Origin: Roseiarcus sp963775575
Lineage (GTDB): Bacteria > Pseudomonadota > Alphaproteobacteria > Rhizobiales > Beijerinckiaceae
Assembly: GCA_963775575.1 (NCBI GenBank)
Contig: CAVZJG010000002.1
Coordinates: 1,488,001 to 1,552,000, forward strand
Direction of reading: 5' to 3'
Length of the DNA: 64,000 nt
The translations under genes were made by a program, and so were the position numbers. The notes under the pieces are model-generated. The model searched no databases and was not told the DNA's origin. It worked only from the letters and a program-made list of their open reading frames with translations. Positions 26,434 through 35,544 of the stretch are shown here, piece after piece (position 1 is the first letter of the stretch; each line of letters opens with the position of its first letter).

Positions 26434-27123
26434 ATGCGGATCTTGGCGATCGACACGTCCTGCGGCGCGGCCTCCGCCGCCGTCGTCGATGGCCTGACGC
26501 GCCAGCCGCTGGCGCGGCTGAGCGAACCGATGACGCATGGCCATGCCGAGGCGCTCGGCCCGATCGTCGAACGCGTGACGCGCGAGGCCGACGGCGGGTT
26601 CGCCTCGATCGGCGCGATCGCGGTCGGCGTCGGACCCGGTTCGTTCACCGGCATTCGCATCGGCCTGTCGATGGCGCGGGCGATCGCGCTCACCTTGGAG
26701 GTTCCGATCATCGGCGTCTCGACCCTGGTCGCCTTTGCGGCGCCCCTGCTCGAACTGCCGCGTTCGGGCGTCATCGTAGCGGCCATCGACGCCAAGCACG
26801 GCGCCGTCTATTTCCAGGCGTTCGAATCCTCGGGCCGCCCGCTGTTCGCGCCGCGCGTGGCGAGTCTGCGCGACGCGGTCAGGTCGATCGGCGCGGGGCC
26901 GGCGCGCCTGACCGGCGACGGCGCCGCGGCGTTCGCGCTGGAAGCCCGGCGCGCGGGGCTCCCCTGCGACAGTTCCGCCGCCGCCGCCTATCCCGACATT
27001 GTCGCGATCGCGAGGGTCGCTCTGGCCTCGAATCCCGACGAGTGCCCGCCGCGCCCGCTCTACGTCAAGCCCCCCGACGTGCGGCCGAAGGCCGTCGATG
27101 CGGTCGCGCGCGTGGACGGATGA
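26434..27123 (+). CDS. tsaB: tRNA t6A-modification protein TsaB
   Basis: Part of the TsaB-TsaD-TsaE complex that makes threonylcarbamoyladenosine at A37 of ANN-decoding tRNAs. The N-terminus MRILAIDTSCGAASAAVVD is the ASKHA phosphate motif, and VGVGPGSFTGIRIGLSMARA is the TsaB signature. The protein lacks the metal-binding histidines of TsaD, as expected of TsaB. Length is 229 aa. An in-frame ATG four codons upstream (26422) is an alternative start. Its stop overlaps the rimI start (ATGA), which indicates coupling. Confidence 0.93.
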   Translation: MRILAIDTSCGAASAAVVDGLTRQPLARLSEPMTHGHAEALGPIVERVTREADGGFASIGAIAVGVGPGSFTGIRIGLSMARAIALTLEVPIIGVSTLVAFAAPLLELPRSGVIVAAIDAKHGAVYFQAFESSGRPLFAPRVASLRDAVRSIGAGPARLTGDGAAAFALEARRAGLPCDSSAAAAYPDIVAIARVALASNPDECPPRPLYVKPPDVRPKAVDAVARVDG

Positions 27124-27620
27124 TCGGACGCCGCGCCATGGTTTTCCAACTTCGCCGCGCTGCGCCATCCGCCATCCGCCCCTTGCGCGGCGATCGAGCC
27201 GAGGAATGCGCCGCCATTCACGCCGACGCCTTCGCGCATCCCTGGTCGGCCAGAGACTTCGCGACGTTGCTCTCGGACGCCTCGACCCTCGGCTCGGCCG
27301 CGGTCGATCCGGCGACGAGCCGCATGCGGGGCTTCGTGATTTCGCGGTTCGCCGCCGACGAGGCCGAGATCTTGACGATCGCCGTCGAGCGCGCCTGGCG
27401 CGGCCGCGGCGTCGGGCGCGATCTTTTTCGCGAACACCTGTCGCGGGCGAGGCTGACGGGAGCGCGCACGATGTTTCTCGAAGTCGATCGCGCCAACGCC
27501 GCCGCGGTGGCGCTTTATGCGCGCTTCGGATTTCTCGAGGCAGGCCAGCGCGCGGGCTATTATCGCCGGCCCGACGGCAAGCCGGCGACCGCGCTGGTGA
27601 TGAGAAGGGATTTGGCGTGA
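27120..27620 (+). CDS. rimI: Ribosomal-protein-alanine N-acetyltransferase RimI
   Basis: GNAT acetyltransferase. In the family, RimI acetylates the N-terminal alanine of ribosomal protein S18. HPWSARDFATLL near residue 42 and ILTIAVERAWRGRGVGRDLF, the acetyl-CoA-binding Q/RxxGxG/A loop, are visible. FLEVDRANAAAVALYARFGF and GYYRR complete the fold. It overlaps tsaB by 4 bp, an association seen across bacteria. The start at 27120 is chosen for that overlap; MVFQLRR at 27138 is possible. Confidence 0.92.
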   Translation: MIGRRAMVFQLRRAAPSAIRPLRGDRAEECAAIHADAFAHPWSARDFATLLSDASTLGSAAVDPATSRMRGFVISRFAADEAEILTIAVERAWRGRGVGRDLFREHLSRARLTGARTMFLEVDRANAAAVALYARFGFLEAGQRAGYYRRPDGKPATALVMRRDLA

Positions 27621-27651
27621 GCGGGAGCCCCTTCATTCGCGGCGCCGCGCC

Positions 27652-28464
27652 ATGAGCGTTCTGCGCCTCGCGTTCGGCCTCGCAGCGGCGGCGCTGTTTC
27701 TGCTGGTCTGCGGACCGCCGCGCCGCCTCGCCCAATGGCGCCAATGGCGCGTCGGGCGGCGAACGCCGGCGCGTTTCAATCGGCTGCTGTGCGCGGCGCT
27801 CGGCGTGCAGGCGCGCGTTCATGGGCGCCCCGAAGGCGCGCGCCGGCTGATCGTCGCCAATCACGTATTCTGGCTGGATATTCCCATTCTCGGCTCGATC
27901 GAGCCGATGATGTTTCTGGCCAAGAAGGAAATCGGCGCGTCGGCGCTGGGCGGCCGGCTGGCGCGCCTGCAGGGCGTCATCTTCACCGATCGCCGGCGTC
28001 TGCGCGGCATTCCCGAGGTCAACGCGCAAATCGTCGAGGCGATGAACAGCGGCAATCCCGTCGTGCTGTTCGCCGAAGCGACCACCGGCGACGGCAATCG
28101 GCTGCTGCGTTTTCGTTCGTCGCATTTCGAGGCGGCGCGGCGAGCGGCCCTCAGCGCGCGCGGCGGCGACGCGGTGGTTCAGCCGGTGTTCCTCGATTAT
28201 TCCCGCATGGCTGGCATGCCGCTCGGCCGACGCGAGCGGCCCCTCGTCGCCTGGTACGGCGACATGACCTTTTTTCCCCACTTCTGGCGGCTCCTCACGG
28301 CCGGGGGCGTCCGTTGCGACGTCTATTTCGGCGCGCCAATTCGCGTGTCGCCCGAATCGGGCCGCAAGGCGATCGCCCAAGCGACCGAAATGCGGGTGCG
28401 CGAGCTCGCCAGCCGCGCCCGCGGGGCGAAGTCGGCTATTCTCGCCGCGCCCGGATCGTCGTAG
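27652..28464 (+). CDS. 1-acyl-glycerol-3-phosphate / lyso-lipid acyltransferase
   Basis: Membrane-associated PlsC/OlsA-type acyltransferase, 270 aa. A hydrophobic N-terminal segment (residues 5-22) anchors it. ANHVFWLDIPIL carries the HxxxxD catalytic motif, FTDRRRLR the glycerophosphate-binding part, and FAEATTGDG stands at the usual EGTxR-like position. VVQPVFLDYSR follows. The ATTGDG variant is like those in rhizobial lyso-ornithine-lipid acyltransferases, so either phosphatidate or ornithine-lipid synthesis is possible. It is 31 bp from rimI, so it is in the same operon. Confidence 0.9.
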   Translation: MSVLRLAFGLAAAALFLLVCGPPRRLAQWRQWRVGRRTPARFNRLLCAALGVQARVHGRPEGARRLIVANHVFWLDIPILGSIEPMMFLAKKEIGASALGGRLARLQGVIFTDRRRLRGIPEVNAQIVEAMNSGNPVVLFAEATTGDGNRLLRFRSSHFEAARRAALSARGGDAVVQPVFLDYSRMAGMPLGRRERPLVAWYGDMTFFPHFWRLLTAGGVRCDVYFGAPIRVSPESGRKAIAQATEMRVRELASRARGAKSAILAAPGSS

Positions 28465-28476
28465 AAAGGGGAAAGC

Positions 28477-29952
28477 GTGGTCGGAGACCCCGGATTGCCC
28501 ATATTGACTTCGTTAAAGGAAAAGACGATCGACCGCCCGACGAACGACGCCAAGCCGCTCCGACGCGTGTTCATCAAGTCGTTCGGCTGCCAGATGAACG
28601 TCTACGATTCACAGCGCATGGCCGACGTGGCGGGCCGGGAGGGCTACGAGGAGGCGGCCGCCATCGAGGAGGCCGATCTCATCGTCCTCAACACCTGCCA
28701 TATCCGCGAGCGCGCCGCCGAGAAGATCTACTCCGAACTCGGCAAGATTCGCGAACTGAAAGACGATCGCGCCAGCGAAGGACGCGAGACGACGCTGGTG
28801 GTGGCCGGCTGCGTCGCGCAGGCCGAAGGCGCGGAAATCCTGCGCCGGCAGCCGGCCGTCGACATCGTCGTCGGGCCGCAGAACTATCATCGCCTGCCGC
28901 AACTGCTGCGCGCCAAGCGCCGCGGCGTCGGGGCGGTCGACACCGAATTTCCGCTCGAGGACAAGTTCGACCACCTTCCCGCCAGCACGCCCGAGGCGAT
29001 CCGGGCGCGCGGCGTCAGCGCCTTCGTCGCGGCGCAGGAAGGCTGCGACAAATTCTGCTCGTTCTGCGTCGTGCCCTACACCAGGGGTGGCGAGGTCTCA
29101 CGCCCCGTCGCCAAGGTGTTGGCCGAGATCGAACGTCTGGCGCGAGCCGGGGTCGGCGAAATCACTTTGCTCGGCCAGAACGTCAACGCCTACCACGGGC
29201 GCGCCGATGACGGGCGGAGCGCCAGCCTCGCCGATCTGATCGCCGCGGCCGCCGAAATTCCCGGCGTGTTGCGGCTTCGCTATGCGACCTCGCACCCGAG
29301 CGACATGCGCGACGATCTCATTTGCGCCCATCGCGACATCGGCGCGCTGGCGCCCTACCTGCACTTGCCGATCCAGTCCGGCTCGGACCGCATTCTGGCG
29401 GCGATGAATCGGCGCCATAATGCGCGCGACTACCTCGACCTCGTCGCGCGCGTGCGCCGAGCGCGCCCGGACATCGCGCTGTCCTCGGATTTCATCGTCG
29501 GGTTCCCCGGCGAGAGCGAGGCCGACTTCCGGGCGACCCTCGCGTTGGCGCGCGAAGTGGAGTTCGCCTCCTCCTACGCGTTCAAGTACTCGGCTCGGCC
29601 GGGCACGCCGGCGGCGGAGATGGAGCCTCAGATCGACGAGGCGACCAAGGCGGAACGCCTCGCCGCGCTGTTCGGCCTGCTCGAAGAGCAGCGCTTGGCC
29701 TTCAACCGCCGCTTGGTCGGACGCCGGTTCGACGTCGTATTCGACAAGCCGGGTCGTCGCGCGGGTCAGATCATCGGTCGTTCGCCTTACATGCAGTCGG
29801 TCTACGCCGAGGGCGATATGTCGCTGATCGGCGCCATGGCGAGGGTCGAAATCGTCGGGGTCGGTCCGAACTCGCTGATCGGCCGGCTGGTCGCGCAACC
29901 GTCACGCGAAACGGGTCTGATCGCTGAATTCGCAGGGAGACCGCCAATTTGA
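28477..29952 (+). CDS. miaB: tRNA-2-methylthio-N6-dimethylallyladenosine synthase
   Basis: Radical-SAM methylthiotransferase acting on i6A37 of tRNAs. The N-terminal UPF0004 domain begins RVFIKSFGCQMNVYDSQRM with cysteine ligands continuing in LNTCHIRERAAEK and VVAGCVAQ. The radical-SAM cluster motif is GCDKFCSFCVVPYTRG (CxxxCxxC) near residue 190. A TRAM domain lies in the last 70 residues (MQSVYAEG…). Length 491 aa. The start is a GTG at 28477 with GAAAGGGGAAAG before it; the frame's conserved part begins some 30 residues in. It is followed without gap by phoH. Confidence 0.95.
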   Translation: MVGDPGLPILTSLKEKTIDRPTNDAKPLRRVFIKSFGCQMNVYDSQRMADVAGREGYEEAAAIEEADLIVLNTCHIRERAAEKIYSELGKIRELKDDRASEGRETTLVVAGCVAQAEGAEILRRQPAVDIVVGPQNYHRLPQLLRAKRRGVGAVDTEFPLEDKFDHLPASTPEAIRARGVSAFVAAQEGCDKFCSFCVVPYTRGGEVSRPVAKVLAEIERLARAGVGEITLLGQNVNAYHGRADDGRSASLADLIAAAAEIPGVLRLRYATSHPSDMRDDLICAHRDIGALAPYLHLPIQSGSDRILAAMNRRHNARDYLDLVARVRRARPDIALSSDFIVGFPGESEADFRATLALAREVEFASSYAFKYSARPGTPAAEMEPQIDEATKAERLAALFGLLEEQRLAFNRRLVGRRFDVVFDKPGRRAGQIIGRSPYMQSVYAEGDMSLIGAMARVEIVGVGPNSLIGRLVAQPSRETGLIAEFAGRPPI

Positions 29953-31010
29953 AAGCTCAAGACCAGACGTTGCCGAGAACGCCTGTTCCCGCCTCCGACG
30001 CCGCGCCGGCCGGCCGCGAGCCCCAATCGACGGAGATCGCGCTCGCTTTTGACGACAACGGCCTGGCTTCGATCGTCTTTGGCCACTACGATCAGAACAT
30101 CGCGCGCATCGAGCGCCGTCTCGGCGTCACCGCCAACGCCAACGGCAACCAGATCGTCATTCGCGGGCCCAGCGAAGCGAGCGAACAGGCGCGTCGCGTT
30201 TTCGAACTGCTCTATGAACGCGCCAAGCTCGGCCAGCCCGCCGGGGAAGGCGACGTCGAAGGCGTGATCGAGGAGACCTCCTATCAGGGCACGTTGTTCC
30301 CCAGCGAATTCGAGGGCGCCGGCGACGGCTTCGGCCAGATCAAGACGCGCCGCCGCGGCGTCGTGCGCGCCCGCAACGCCGCGCAGGATCGCTATCTCGC
30401 CGCGCTGCGCAAGCACGAACTCGTCTTCGCCGAAGGACCGGCGGGAACCGGCAAGACCTGGCTCGCCGTCGGCCATGCGGTGTCGCTGCTCGAGCAGGGA
30501 ATCGTCGAACGCCTGGTTCTCTCGCGCCCCGCGATCGAGGCCGGCGAGCGGCTCGGTTTCTTGCCGGGCGACATGCGCGACAAGGTCGATCCCTATCTGC
30601 GTCCGATTTACGACGCCCTATACGAATTCATGGACGGGCGGATGGTCGAACGCGGCATCGAGACCGGCATGATCGAGATCGCGCCGCTGGCCTTCATGCG
30701 CGGGCGGACGTTGTCGAAGGCGGCGATCCTGCTCGACGAAGCGCAGAACTCCACCGCCATGCAGATGAAGATGTTCTTGACGCGCTTCGGCGAAGGATCG
30801 CGCATGATCGTCAACGGCGATCCCTCGCAGACCGATTTGCCTCCGGGTCAGAAATCGGGGCTCAGCGACGCGATCAGGCTGCTCGGGCGGCTGGAGGGCG
30901 TCGGCTGCGTCCGCTTTCGCCACGGCGACGTGGTGCGCCACGACCTGGTGCGTCAGATCGTCGAAGCCTACGAAAGCGCCAAGCCCGTGCGGCCGGACGC
31001 CTCGCCATGA
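29949..31010 (+). CDS. phoH: PhoH-like ATPase
   Basis: Cytosolic ATPase of the PhoH family, tied to ribosome and RNA metabolism through its neighbour YbeY. The N-terminal part has a KH-like segment (NANGNQIVIRGPSEASEQA). Walker A is GPAGTGKTWLAVG near residue 165. LVLSRPAIEAGERLGFLPGD and ILLDEAQNSTAMQMKMFLTR with Walker B follow, then RMIVNGDPSQTDLPP. Length 353 aa. The start is a TTG overlapping the miaB stop. The order miaB-phoH-ybeY-corC-lnt is conserved in many Proteobacteria and argues for one transcript. Confidence 0.95.
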   Translation: MKAQDQTLPRTPVPASDAAPAGREPQSTEIALAFDDNGLASIVFGHYDQNIARIERRLGVTANANGNQIVIRGPSEASEQARRVFELLYERAKLGQPAGEGDVEGVIEETSYQGTLFPSEFEGAGDGFGQIKTRRRGVVRARNAAQDRYLAALRKHELVFAEGPAGTGKTWLAVGHAVSLLEQGIVERLVLSRPAIEAGERLGFLPGDMRDKVDPYLRPIYDALYEFMDGRMVERGIETGMIEIAPLAFMRGRTLSKAAILLDEAQNSTAMQMKMFLTRFGEGSRMIVNGDPSQTDLPPGQKSGLSDAIRLLGRLEGVGCVRFRHGDVVRHDLVRQIVEAYESAKPVRPDASP

Positions 31011-31504
31011 CGCTTCACGTCGAGTTCGTCGCGACTTCGCCGCTCTGGCGCGCCGCTCTGGCGGCCAGAACGCTGGCGCGCCAGGCGATCGCGGCGAGCC
31101 TCGCCGAATGCGGCGTCGCGCTGCGGCCGGGCGCCGAACTGTGCGTGCATCTCGCCGACGACGCGCGCGTCCGCGACCTCAACACGCGCTGGCGCGGCCT
31201 CGACGAAGCGACCAACGTCTTGTCCTTTCCCGCGGTCGAACCGGCCCATATCGGCGAAGCTCGCCTTCTCGGGGACATCGTCCTCGGCTTTGAAACGATC
31301 GCGCGGGAGGCCGGCGCGGAGGGCAAGCCGTTGGCCGATCACTATCGCCACCTCATCGTTCACGGCTTCCTGCATCTGGTCGGCTTCGACCACGAAACGG
31401 TTTTCGAAGCGCAGCGCATGGAGGCGATGGAGACGCGGATCCTGGCGCGTCTCGGGGTCGCCGATCCCTACCAGGCGAGCGAACTCATGGACGCCGCGCC
31501 GTGA
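31007..31504 (+). CDS. ybeY: Endoribonuclease YbeY
   Basis: Zinc-dependent single-strand RNase needed for 16S rRNA 3' maturation and ribosome quality control. HLIVHGFLHLVGFDHE supplies the H(G)xLHLxGxDH zinc motif near residue 120. RDLNTRWRGLDEATNVLSFP and LLGDIVLGFETIAREA are other family blocks. Length is 165 aa. Overlaps phoH by 4 bp and is overlapped by corC by 4 bp, consistent with tight coupling. Confidence 0.96.
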   Translation: MTLHVEFVATSPLWRAALAARTLARQAIAASLAECGVALRPGAELCVHLADDARVRDLNTRWRGLDEATNVLSFPAVEPAHIGEARLLGDIVLGFETIAREAGAEGKPLADHYRHLIVHGFLHLVGFDHETVFEAQRMEAMETRILARLGVADPYQASELMDAAP

Positions 31505-32562
31505 GCGATTCGGACAACGCCGAGCGCCCCGGCGACGACGGGGCGTCCCTTCCCTCGACGCGAGAGACTCCGCCGCGTCTGTTCGAGCGGCTGCGCGCGC
31601 TGTTCGGAATGGGTTCGCCGTCGGTGCGCGACGATATCGAAGACGCGCTCGAGGGCGCCGACACCGACACCGACTTCACGCCGCAAGAACGCGCCATTCT
31701 CAAGAACGTTCTCGGCTTGCACAACGTGCGGGTCGCCGACGTCATGGTGCCGCGCGCCGACATTGTCGCGACCGGCGTCGACACGACCTTGAGCGAACTG
31801 CTGGCGCTCTTCCGCACCGCGGGCCATTCGCGCCTGCCGGTCCACGGCGAGACGCTCGATGATCCCCGCGGCATGGTCCACATCCGCGACTTCGTCGATT
31901 TTCTCGCCTCCGACCCGCGTTTCGGCCTCGTCGATCAGCCGCCCTCCGCGAGCCCGACGCCCGAGCAGAAGACGATCGCGAAACTCGGCATGAATATGCC
32001 GCTCGCCGACGCGCGAATCCTGCGTCCGGTGCTGTTTGCGCCGCCCTCGATGCCCGCCCTCGATCTGCTGGTGAAAATGCAGGCCTCGCACACGCATATG
32101 GCGCTGGTGATCGACGAATATGGCGGAACCGACGGCCTCGTCTCGATCGAGGACGTCGTCGAGGCGATCGTCGGCGACATCGAGGACGAACACGACGAAG
32201 CGGAAAGGCCCGAAATCGTCGCCAACGGCAAGGGCGCCTTTATCGTCGCGGCGCGCGCGAGCCTGGAAGACGTGTCCAAAGCCGTCGGTTTCGATTTTTC
32301 CGCGCTCGCCGACGCCGAGGACGTCGATACGATCGGCGGCCTGCTGACCGCCGCCGCCGGGCGCGTGCCGGGGCGCGGCGAGATCGTCGCGGGCCCGGGC
32401 GATTTTGAATTCGAAGTGCTCGACGCCGATCCCCGACGCGTCAAGCGGCTCAGGATTCTTCCGCGCGCCGCGCCCCGGCGGCGCGGCGCCGTCGTCCCCC
32501 CGCGCGCCAGGAAGGAAGACGAGGCGGCCGCGTCCGACGCGCCGCCGCCCGAGCACCGATGA
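31501..32562 (+). CDS. corC: CorC/HlyC-type CBS-domain protein
   Basis: A 353-residue cytosolic CBS-domain protein of the CorC/TlyC group, associated with Mg2+/Co2+ efflux in enterobacteria. NVRVADVMVPRADIVAT opens a pair of CBS domains that runs to about residue 235 and includes VIDEYGGTDGLVSIEDVVEAIVGDIEDEHD. A CorC_HlyC C-terminal domain follows (GRVPGRGEIVAGPGDFEFEVLD with DADPRRVKRLRI). No membrane segment is present, so it is the soluble form. The start is a GTG overlapping the ybeY stop. It precedes lnt, the usual order. Confidence 0.93.
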   Translation: MSDSDNAERPGDDGASLPSTRETPPRLFERLRALFGMGSPSVRDDIEDALEGADTDTDFTPQERAILKNVLGLHNVRVADVMVPRADIVATGVDTTLSELLALFRTAGHSRLPVHGETLDDPRGMVHIRDFVDFLASDPRFGLVDQPPSASPTPEQKTIAKLGMNMPLADARILRPVLFAPPSMPALDLLVKMQASHTHMALVIDEYGGTDGLVSIEDVVEAIVGDIEDEHDEAERPEIVANGKGAFIVAARASLEDVSKAVGFDFSALADAEDVDTIGGLLTAAAGRVPGRGEIVAGPGDFEFEVLDADPRRVKRLRILPRAAPRRRGAVVPPRARKEDEAAASDAPPPEHR

Positions 32563-32644
32563 ACGCCCCGGCTGTGAATTCGAATTTGACCGCATCCGCG
32601 CGCAGTTCGTAGAGATCCCAATCGCCTTGACCGGAAAACCGCCA

Positions 32645-34300
32645 GTGTCCGAGCAGGAATCGACGCTCCCGCCCCGCGCCGGCGCATTTCGTCTGCTCGC
32701 GCAAAACGTCATCCTCGCCTGGGGCTGGCCGCGGCGCGCGATCGCCTTCCTCGGCGGCGCGACGGGCGCGCTCGCCATGCCGCCGTTCTCGTTTGCGCCG
32801 GCGCTGATCGCGCCGATGGCGCTCGCCGTGTGGCTCGTCGACGGGTCGGTCGATCGCGGCCCCGGCGAGGCGACGCGCTGGGCTTCGCTCAGAGCGGCGT
32901 TCGGCGCGGGCTGGTGGTGGGGCTTCGGCTATTTCGCGGCGGGCTTATGGTGGCTCGGCTCGGCCTTCCTGGTCGAGGCGGACAAGTTCGCGTGGGCCTT
33001 GCCTCTGGGCGTGCTTGGATTGCCGGCCGCGTTGGCGTTCTTTCCGGCGCTCGGTTTCGCGCTGGCCAGACTGTTGTGGCGCCCCGGCGCTTCGCGCGTC
33101 TTGGCGCTCGCGGTCGGCCTCGGGGCGAGCGAATGGTTGCGCTGCGTCGCCTTCACCGGCTTCCCATGGAACGAACTCGGCATGGCGTTGGGGCAGAACC
33201 TCGCGCTCGCGCAGATCGCCTCGATCGTCGGCCTACACGGGCTGACGTTGGCGGCGATCGCGATTTTTGCCGCGCCGGCGACGCTGTCGACCGAGAGCGA
33301 GGCGCGGCGCCGCTGGGTCCCGACCGTTCTTGCCGCCGTCGCGCTCGCCGCCATCTACGGCTTCGGCGCGCATCGGCTCGCGGCGCCGGCGAGCGCGGCG
33401 ACGCCCGGCGTCAAATTGCGCGTCATGCAGCCCGCCATCGCGCAAGGGGAGGATTTCGTCGCCGACAACGGGCTCGCGATCGTGCGTCGTTATCTCGCCT
33501 TGTCCGATCGCGCGACCTCGCCCGCGACGTCGGGCGTGGCGGACGTCACGCATCTGATATGGCCGGAATCCGCGTTTCCCTTCATTCTCTCGCGCGAGGC
33601 GCAAGCGTTGTCGGAGATCACGGCGTTCTTGCGCGGCGGCGCGATTCTCGTCACCGGCGCCGCACGCATGGAAGAGGAGAATCGCGCCGAGGATCGTTTC
33701 CATTTCTTCAATTCGATCGAAGTCCTCGATCGGCGCGGCCTTTTGCCGGAGCGCTACGACAAGCATCACCTCGTGCCGTTCGGCGAGTACATGCCGTTCT
33801 CGCGGGCGTTGGCGCGCATCGGGATCACGCAGTTCATTCATTTTCCCGGGGGGTTCGACGCCGGCGTCGGATCGAATATGATCCATATTCCCGGCCTGCC
33901 GAGCGCTCGCGCGTTGATCTGCTACGAAGCGATTTTTCCCGATGAGCTAGGTAGGGCCTTCGAGGTCGAGACGGACCCGCCGCGCTGGCTGCTCAACGTG
34001 ACGGACGACGCCTGGTTCGGCTTGACGCCCGGGCCGTATCAACATTTCGCTGAAGCGCGTCTGCGGGCGATCGAACTCGGCCTGCCGCTCGTGCGCGCGG
34101 CCAACACCGGCATATCCGCCGTCACCGACGGCCTGGGGCGAATTGTGGTCGAGGCGCCCCTGGGAGCCGAGGCCGTGCTCGACAGCCCGTTGCCTCGGGC
34201 GCTCGCTCCGACTTGGCAAACTCGATGGGGATCGGCCACATCGGGCCTAATCGGCGTCGCTTTTGTCATTTTTTGCCTCGCCGCGCGACGGCGACGATGA
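32645..34300 (+). CDS. lnt: Apolipoprotein N-acyltransferase
   Basis: Inner-membrane enzyme that adds the third acyl chain to lipoproteins. The N-terminal half has about seven hydrophobic segments with FTGFPWNELGMAL. The nitrilase-like periplasmic domain keeps the Glu-Lys-Cys triad: Glu in LIWPESAFPF, Lys in RYDKHHLVPFGEYMPF, and Cys in ALICYEAIFPDELG. NVTDDAWFG and RAIELGLPLVRAANTGISAV follow. With a GTG start at 32645 the protein is 551 aa; the frame is open farther upstream but that part is not family-like. Last gene of the miaB-lnt cluster. Confidence 0.95.
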   Translation: MSEQESTLPPRAGAFRLLAQNVILAWGWPRRAIAFLGGATGALAMPPFSFAPALIAPMALAVWLVDGSVDRGPGEATRWASLRAAFGAGWWWGFGYFAAGLWWLGSAFLVEADKFAWALPLGVLGLPAALAFFPALGFALARLLWRPGASRVLALAVGLGASEWLRCVAFTGFPWNELGMALGQNLALAQIASIVGLHGLTLAAIAIFAAPATLSTESEARRRWVPTVLAAVALAAIYGFGAHRLAAPASAATPGVKLRVMQPAIAQGEDFVADNGLAIVRRYLALSDRATSPATSGVADVTHLIWPESAFPFILSREAQALSEITAFLRGGAILVTGAARMEEENRAEDRFHFFNSIEVLDRRGLLPERYDKHHLVPFGEYMPFSRALARIGITQFIHFPGGFDAGVGSNMIHIPGLPSARALICYEAIFPDELGRAFEVETDPPRWLLNVTDDAWFGLTPGPYQHFAEARLRAIELGLPLVRAANTGISAVTDGLGRIVVEAPLGAEAVLDSPLPRALAPTWQTRWGSATSGLIGVAFVIFCLAARRRR

Positions 34301-34388
34301 ACCCAGAGCATTGCCAAGCTGCGATAAATCGATTGTGATCGCGGCGGGGGTTCCTTGCGGGCGTGAAGTGTGAATCGATCGGGCCTCT

Positions 34389-34600
34389 GATTCGGGATGT
34401 GAATAAGCGCCGATGCAGAACCCCATACGTTGGCGCCATAAGAGACTGACCGAACAGAATAATTTGGCCGGCAGGCGGGGTCCCGATCGACGCTGATCGG
34501 GACCCCGCCGCAAAATCATTTTGTTGTTCAATATCATCCGCTTATGCAGAAGCGGCGCTTGGGTCCCTGCACGGCGCTTATTCACAACAAACACCGAATC
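34389..34600. repeat. 212-bp palindromic element with a nested hairpin
   Basis: The left arm has GATTCGG then GTGAATAAGCGCCGATGCAG (34389-34418). The right arm is its near-complement, CTGCACGGCGCTTATTCAC then CCGAATC (34567-34600). Between them lies a perfect 15-bp stem, GGCGGGGTCCCGATC / GATCGGGACCCCGCC (34474-34488 and 34495-34509), followed by the short palindrome CAAAATCATTTTG. It holds no gene. It could be a MITE-like insertion or a structured RNA. Confidence 0.65.
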
Positions 34601-34774
34601 CGGTCCGGCGACCTATTTCCAATTTGCGCGTTTCGGGCTCGCAGTACGCGAATCTCCGCTCAATCCGGCAATCGCGCGACGCATCGGCGGCGCGAACCAC
34701 CAGACCCCCATATTCGACGCATTGGAAGATTCATGGGACGTTCACCAGATTGTCGTGCCCCGAACGTGAAGGGG

Positions 34775-34816
34775 TTGACGCAGCGTACAACGCCGTATAC
34801 AAGATAGTATACAGAC
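34775..34816 (+). promoter_or_regulatory. Candidate promoter and operator before the XRE gene
   Basis: TTGACG at 34775 could be a -35 box. Two copies of the self-complementary GTATAC (34795-34800 and 34807-34812) are separated by six bases and flanked by CCG and CGG, forming a dyad CCGTATAC-N6-GTATACagaCGG over the expected -10 region. It is about 170 bp upstream of the XRE-family gene, so autoregulation is plausible. Confidence 0.5.
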
Positions 34817-34982
34817 GGTTGGGCGCGAGGCGACGCGCGGCGGACAACGTTGGCGACGGTGAGTTTTTGCCCATTGCGCGCATTACGCGCATCAGCTAAG
34901 AGTTCCCTAACGTCAGCTTGCCCGTGGGGAGAATTTCGGTGAGGAATTCCCCGGCTCCAGAAGTTTCACGGATATTGTGCGT

Positions 34983-35378
34983 ATGATAAAGGCGCCCAAC
35001 CCTATCGATAAACACGTCGGAGCCCGGCTTCGTATGCGCCGCATGATGGTCGGCATGAGTCAGGGCAAGCTGGGCGGCGCTCTGGACGTCACATTCCAGC
35101 AGATCCAGAAATATGAAAAGGGAACCAATCGGATCGGCGCCAGCCGCCTGCAGCAGCTCGCGCAGGTGCTGGAGGTTCCCCCCGCCTTCTTCTTTGAAGG
35201 GGCGCCCTCCTCCGACAGCGGCGCGCTCGCGTTCGCGGAACCCTCGGGAAGCTCCTATGTCGTCGATTTCCTTTCGACCAGCGAGGGATTGCAATTGAAC
35301 CGCGCTTTCGCGCTGATCCGCGATCCCAAGGTGCGCAGGAAGATCATCGATCTCGTTGTTTCCCTCGCCAAGGAATAG
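34983..35378 (+). CDS. XRE-family transcriptional regulator
   Basis: DNA-binding regulator of 131 aa. The helix-turn-helix spans residues 12-66: VGARLRMRRMMVGMSQGKLG then LDVTFQQIQKYEKGTNRIGA, a Cro/CI-type fold. A short C-terminal region (VDFLSTSEGLQLNRAFALIRD then KVRRKIIDLV) is typical of the rhizobial regulators found beside metK, such as PraR. The order lnt - XRE - metK - trmB is shared with many Rhizobiales. Start ATG at 34983; a GTG two codons earlier is possible. The candidate operator upstream may be its own. Confidence 0.88.
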   Translation: MIKAPNPIDKHVGARLRMRRMMVGMSQGKLGGALDVTFQQIQKYEKGTNRIGASRLQQLAQVLEVPPAFFFEGAPSSDSGALAFAEPSGSSYVVDFLSTSEGLQLNRAFALIRDPKVRRKIIDLVVSLAKE

Positions 35379-35544
35379 CGCGCGCGCCGGCCTCGCCCGC
35401 CTGTTCTATAAAAAGAACGAAACGTCCTGATTCGCTTGACCAAGAGAACGCCGCCTGTCAGAAGCGGCGCCGGACTCTCGCGGCCTGCGACGCCGATGCG
35501 CCCGAGCCGAGAGCCCGGCAAGCAGCGCGACTGGAGTTGAGACG

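Noticed and set aside
35379..35544. Riboswitch upstream of metK
   Set aside because: GC-rich spacer with minor dyads; no SAM-riboswitch consensus recognised.
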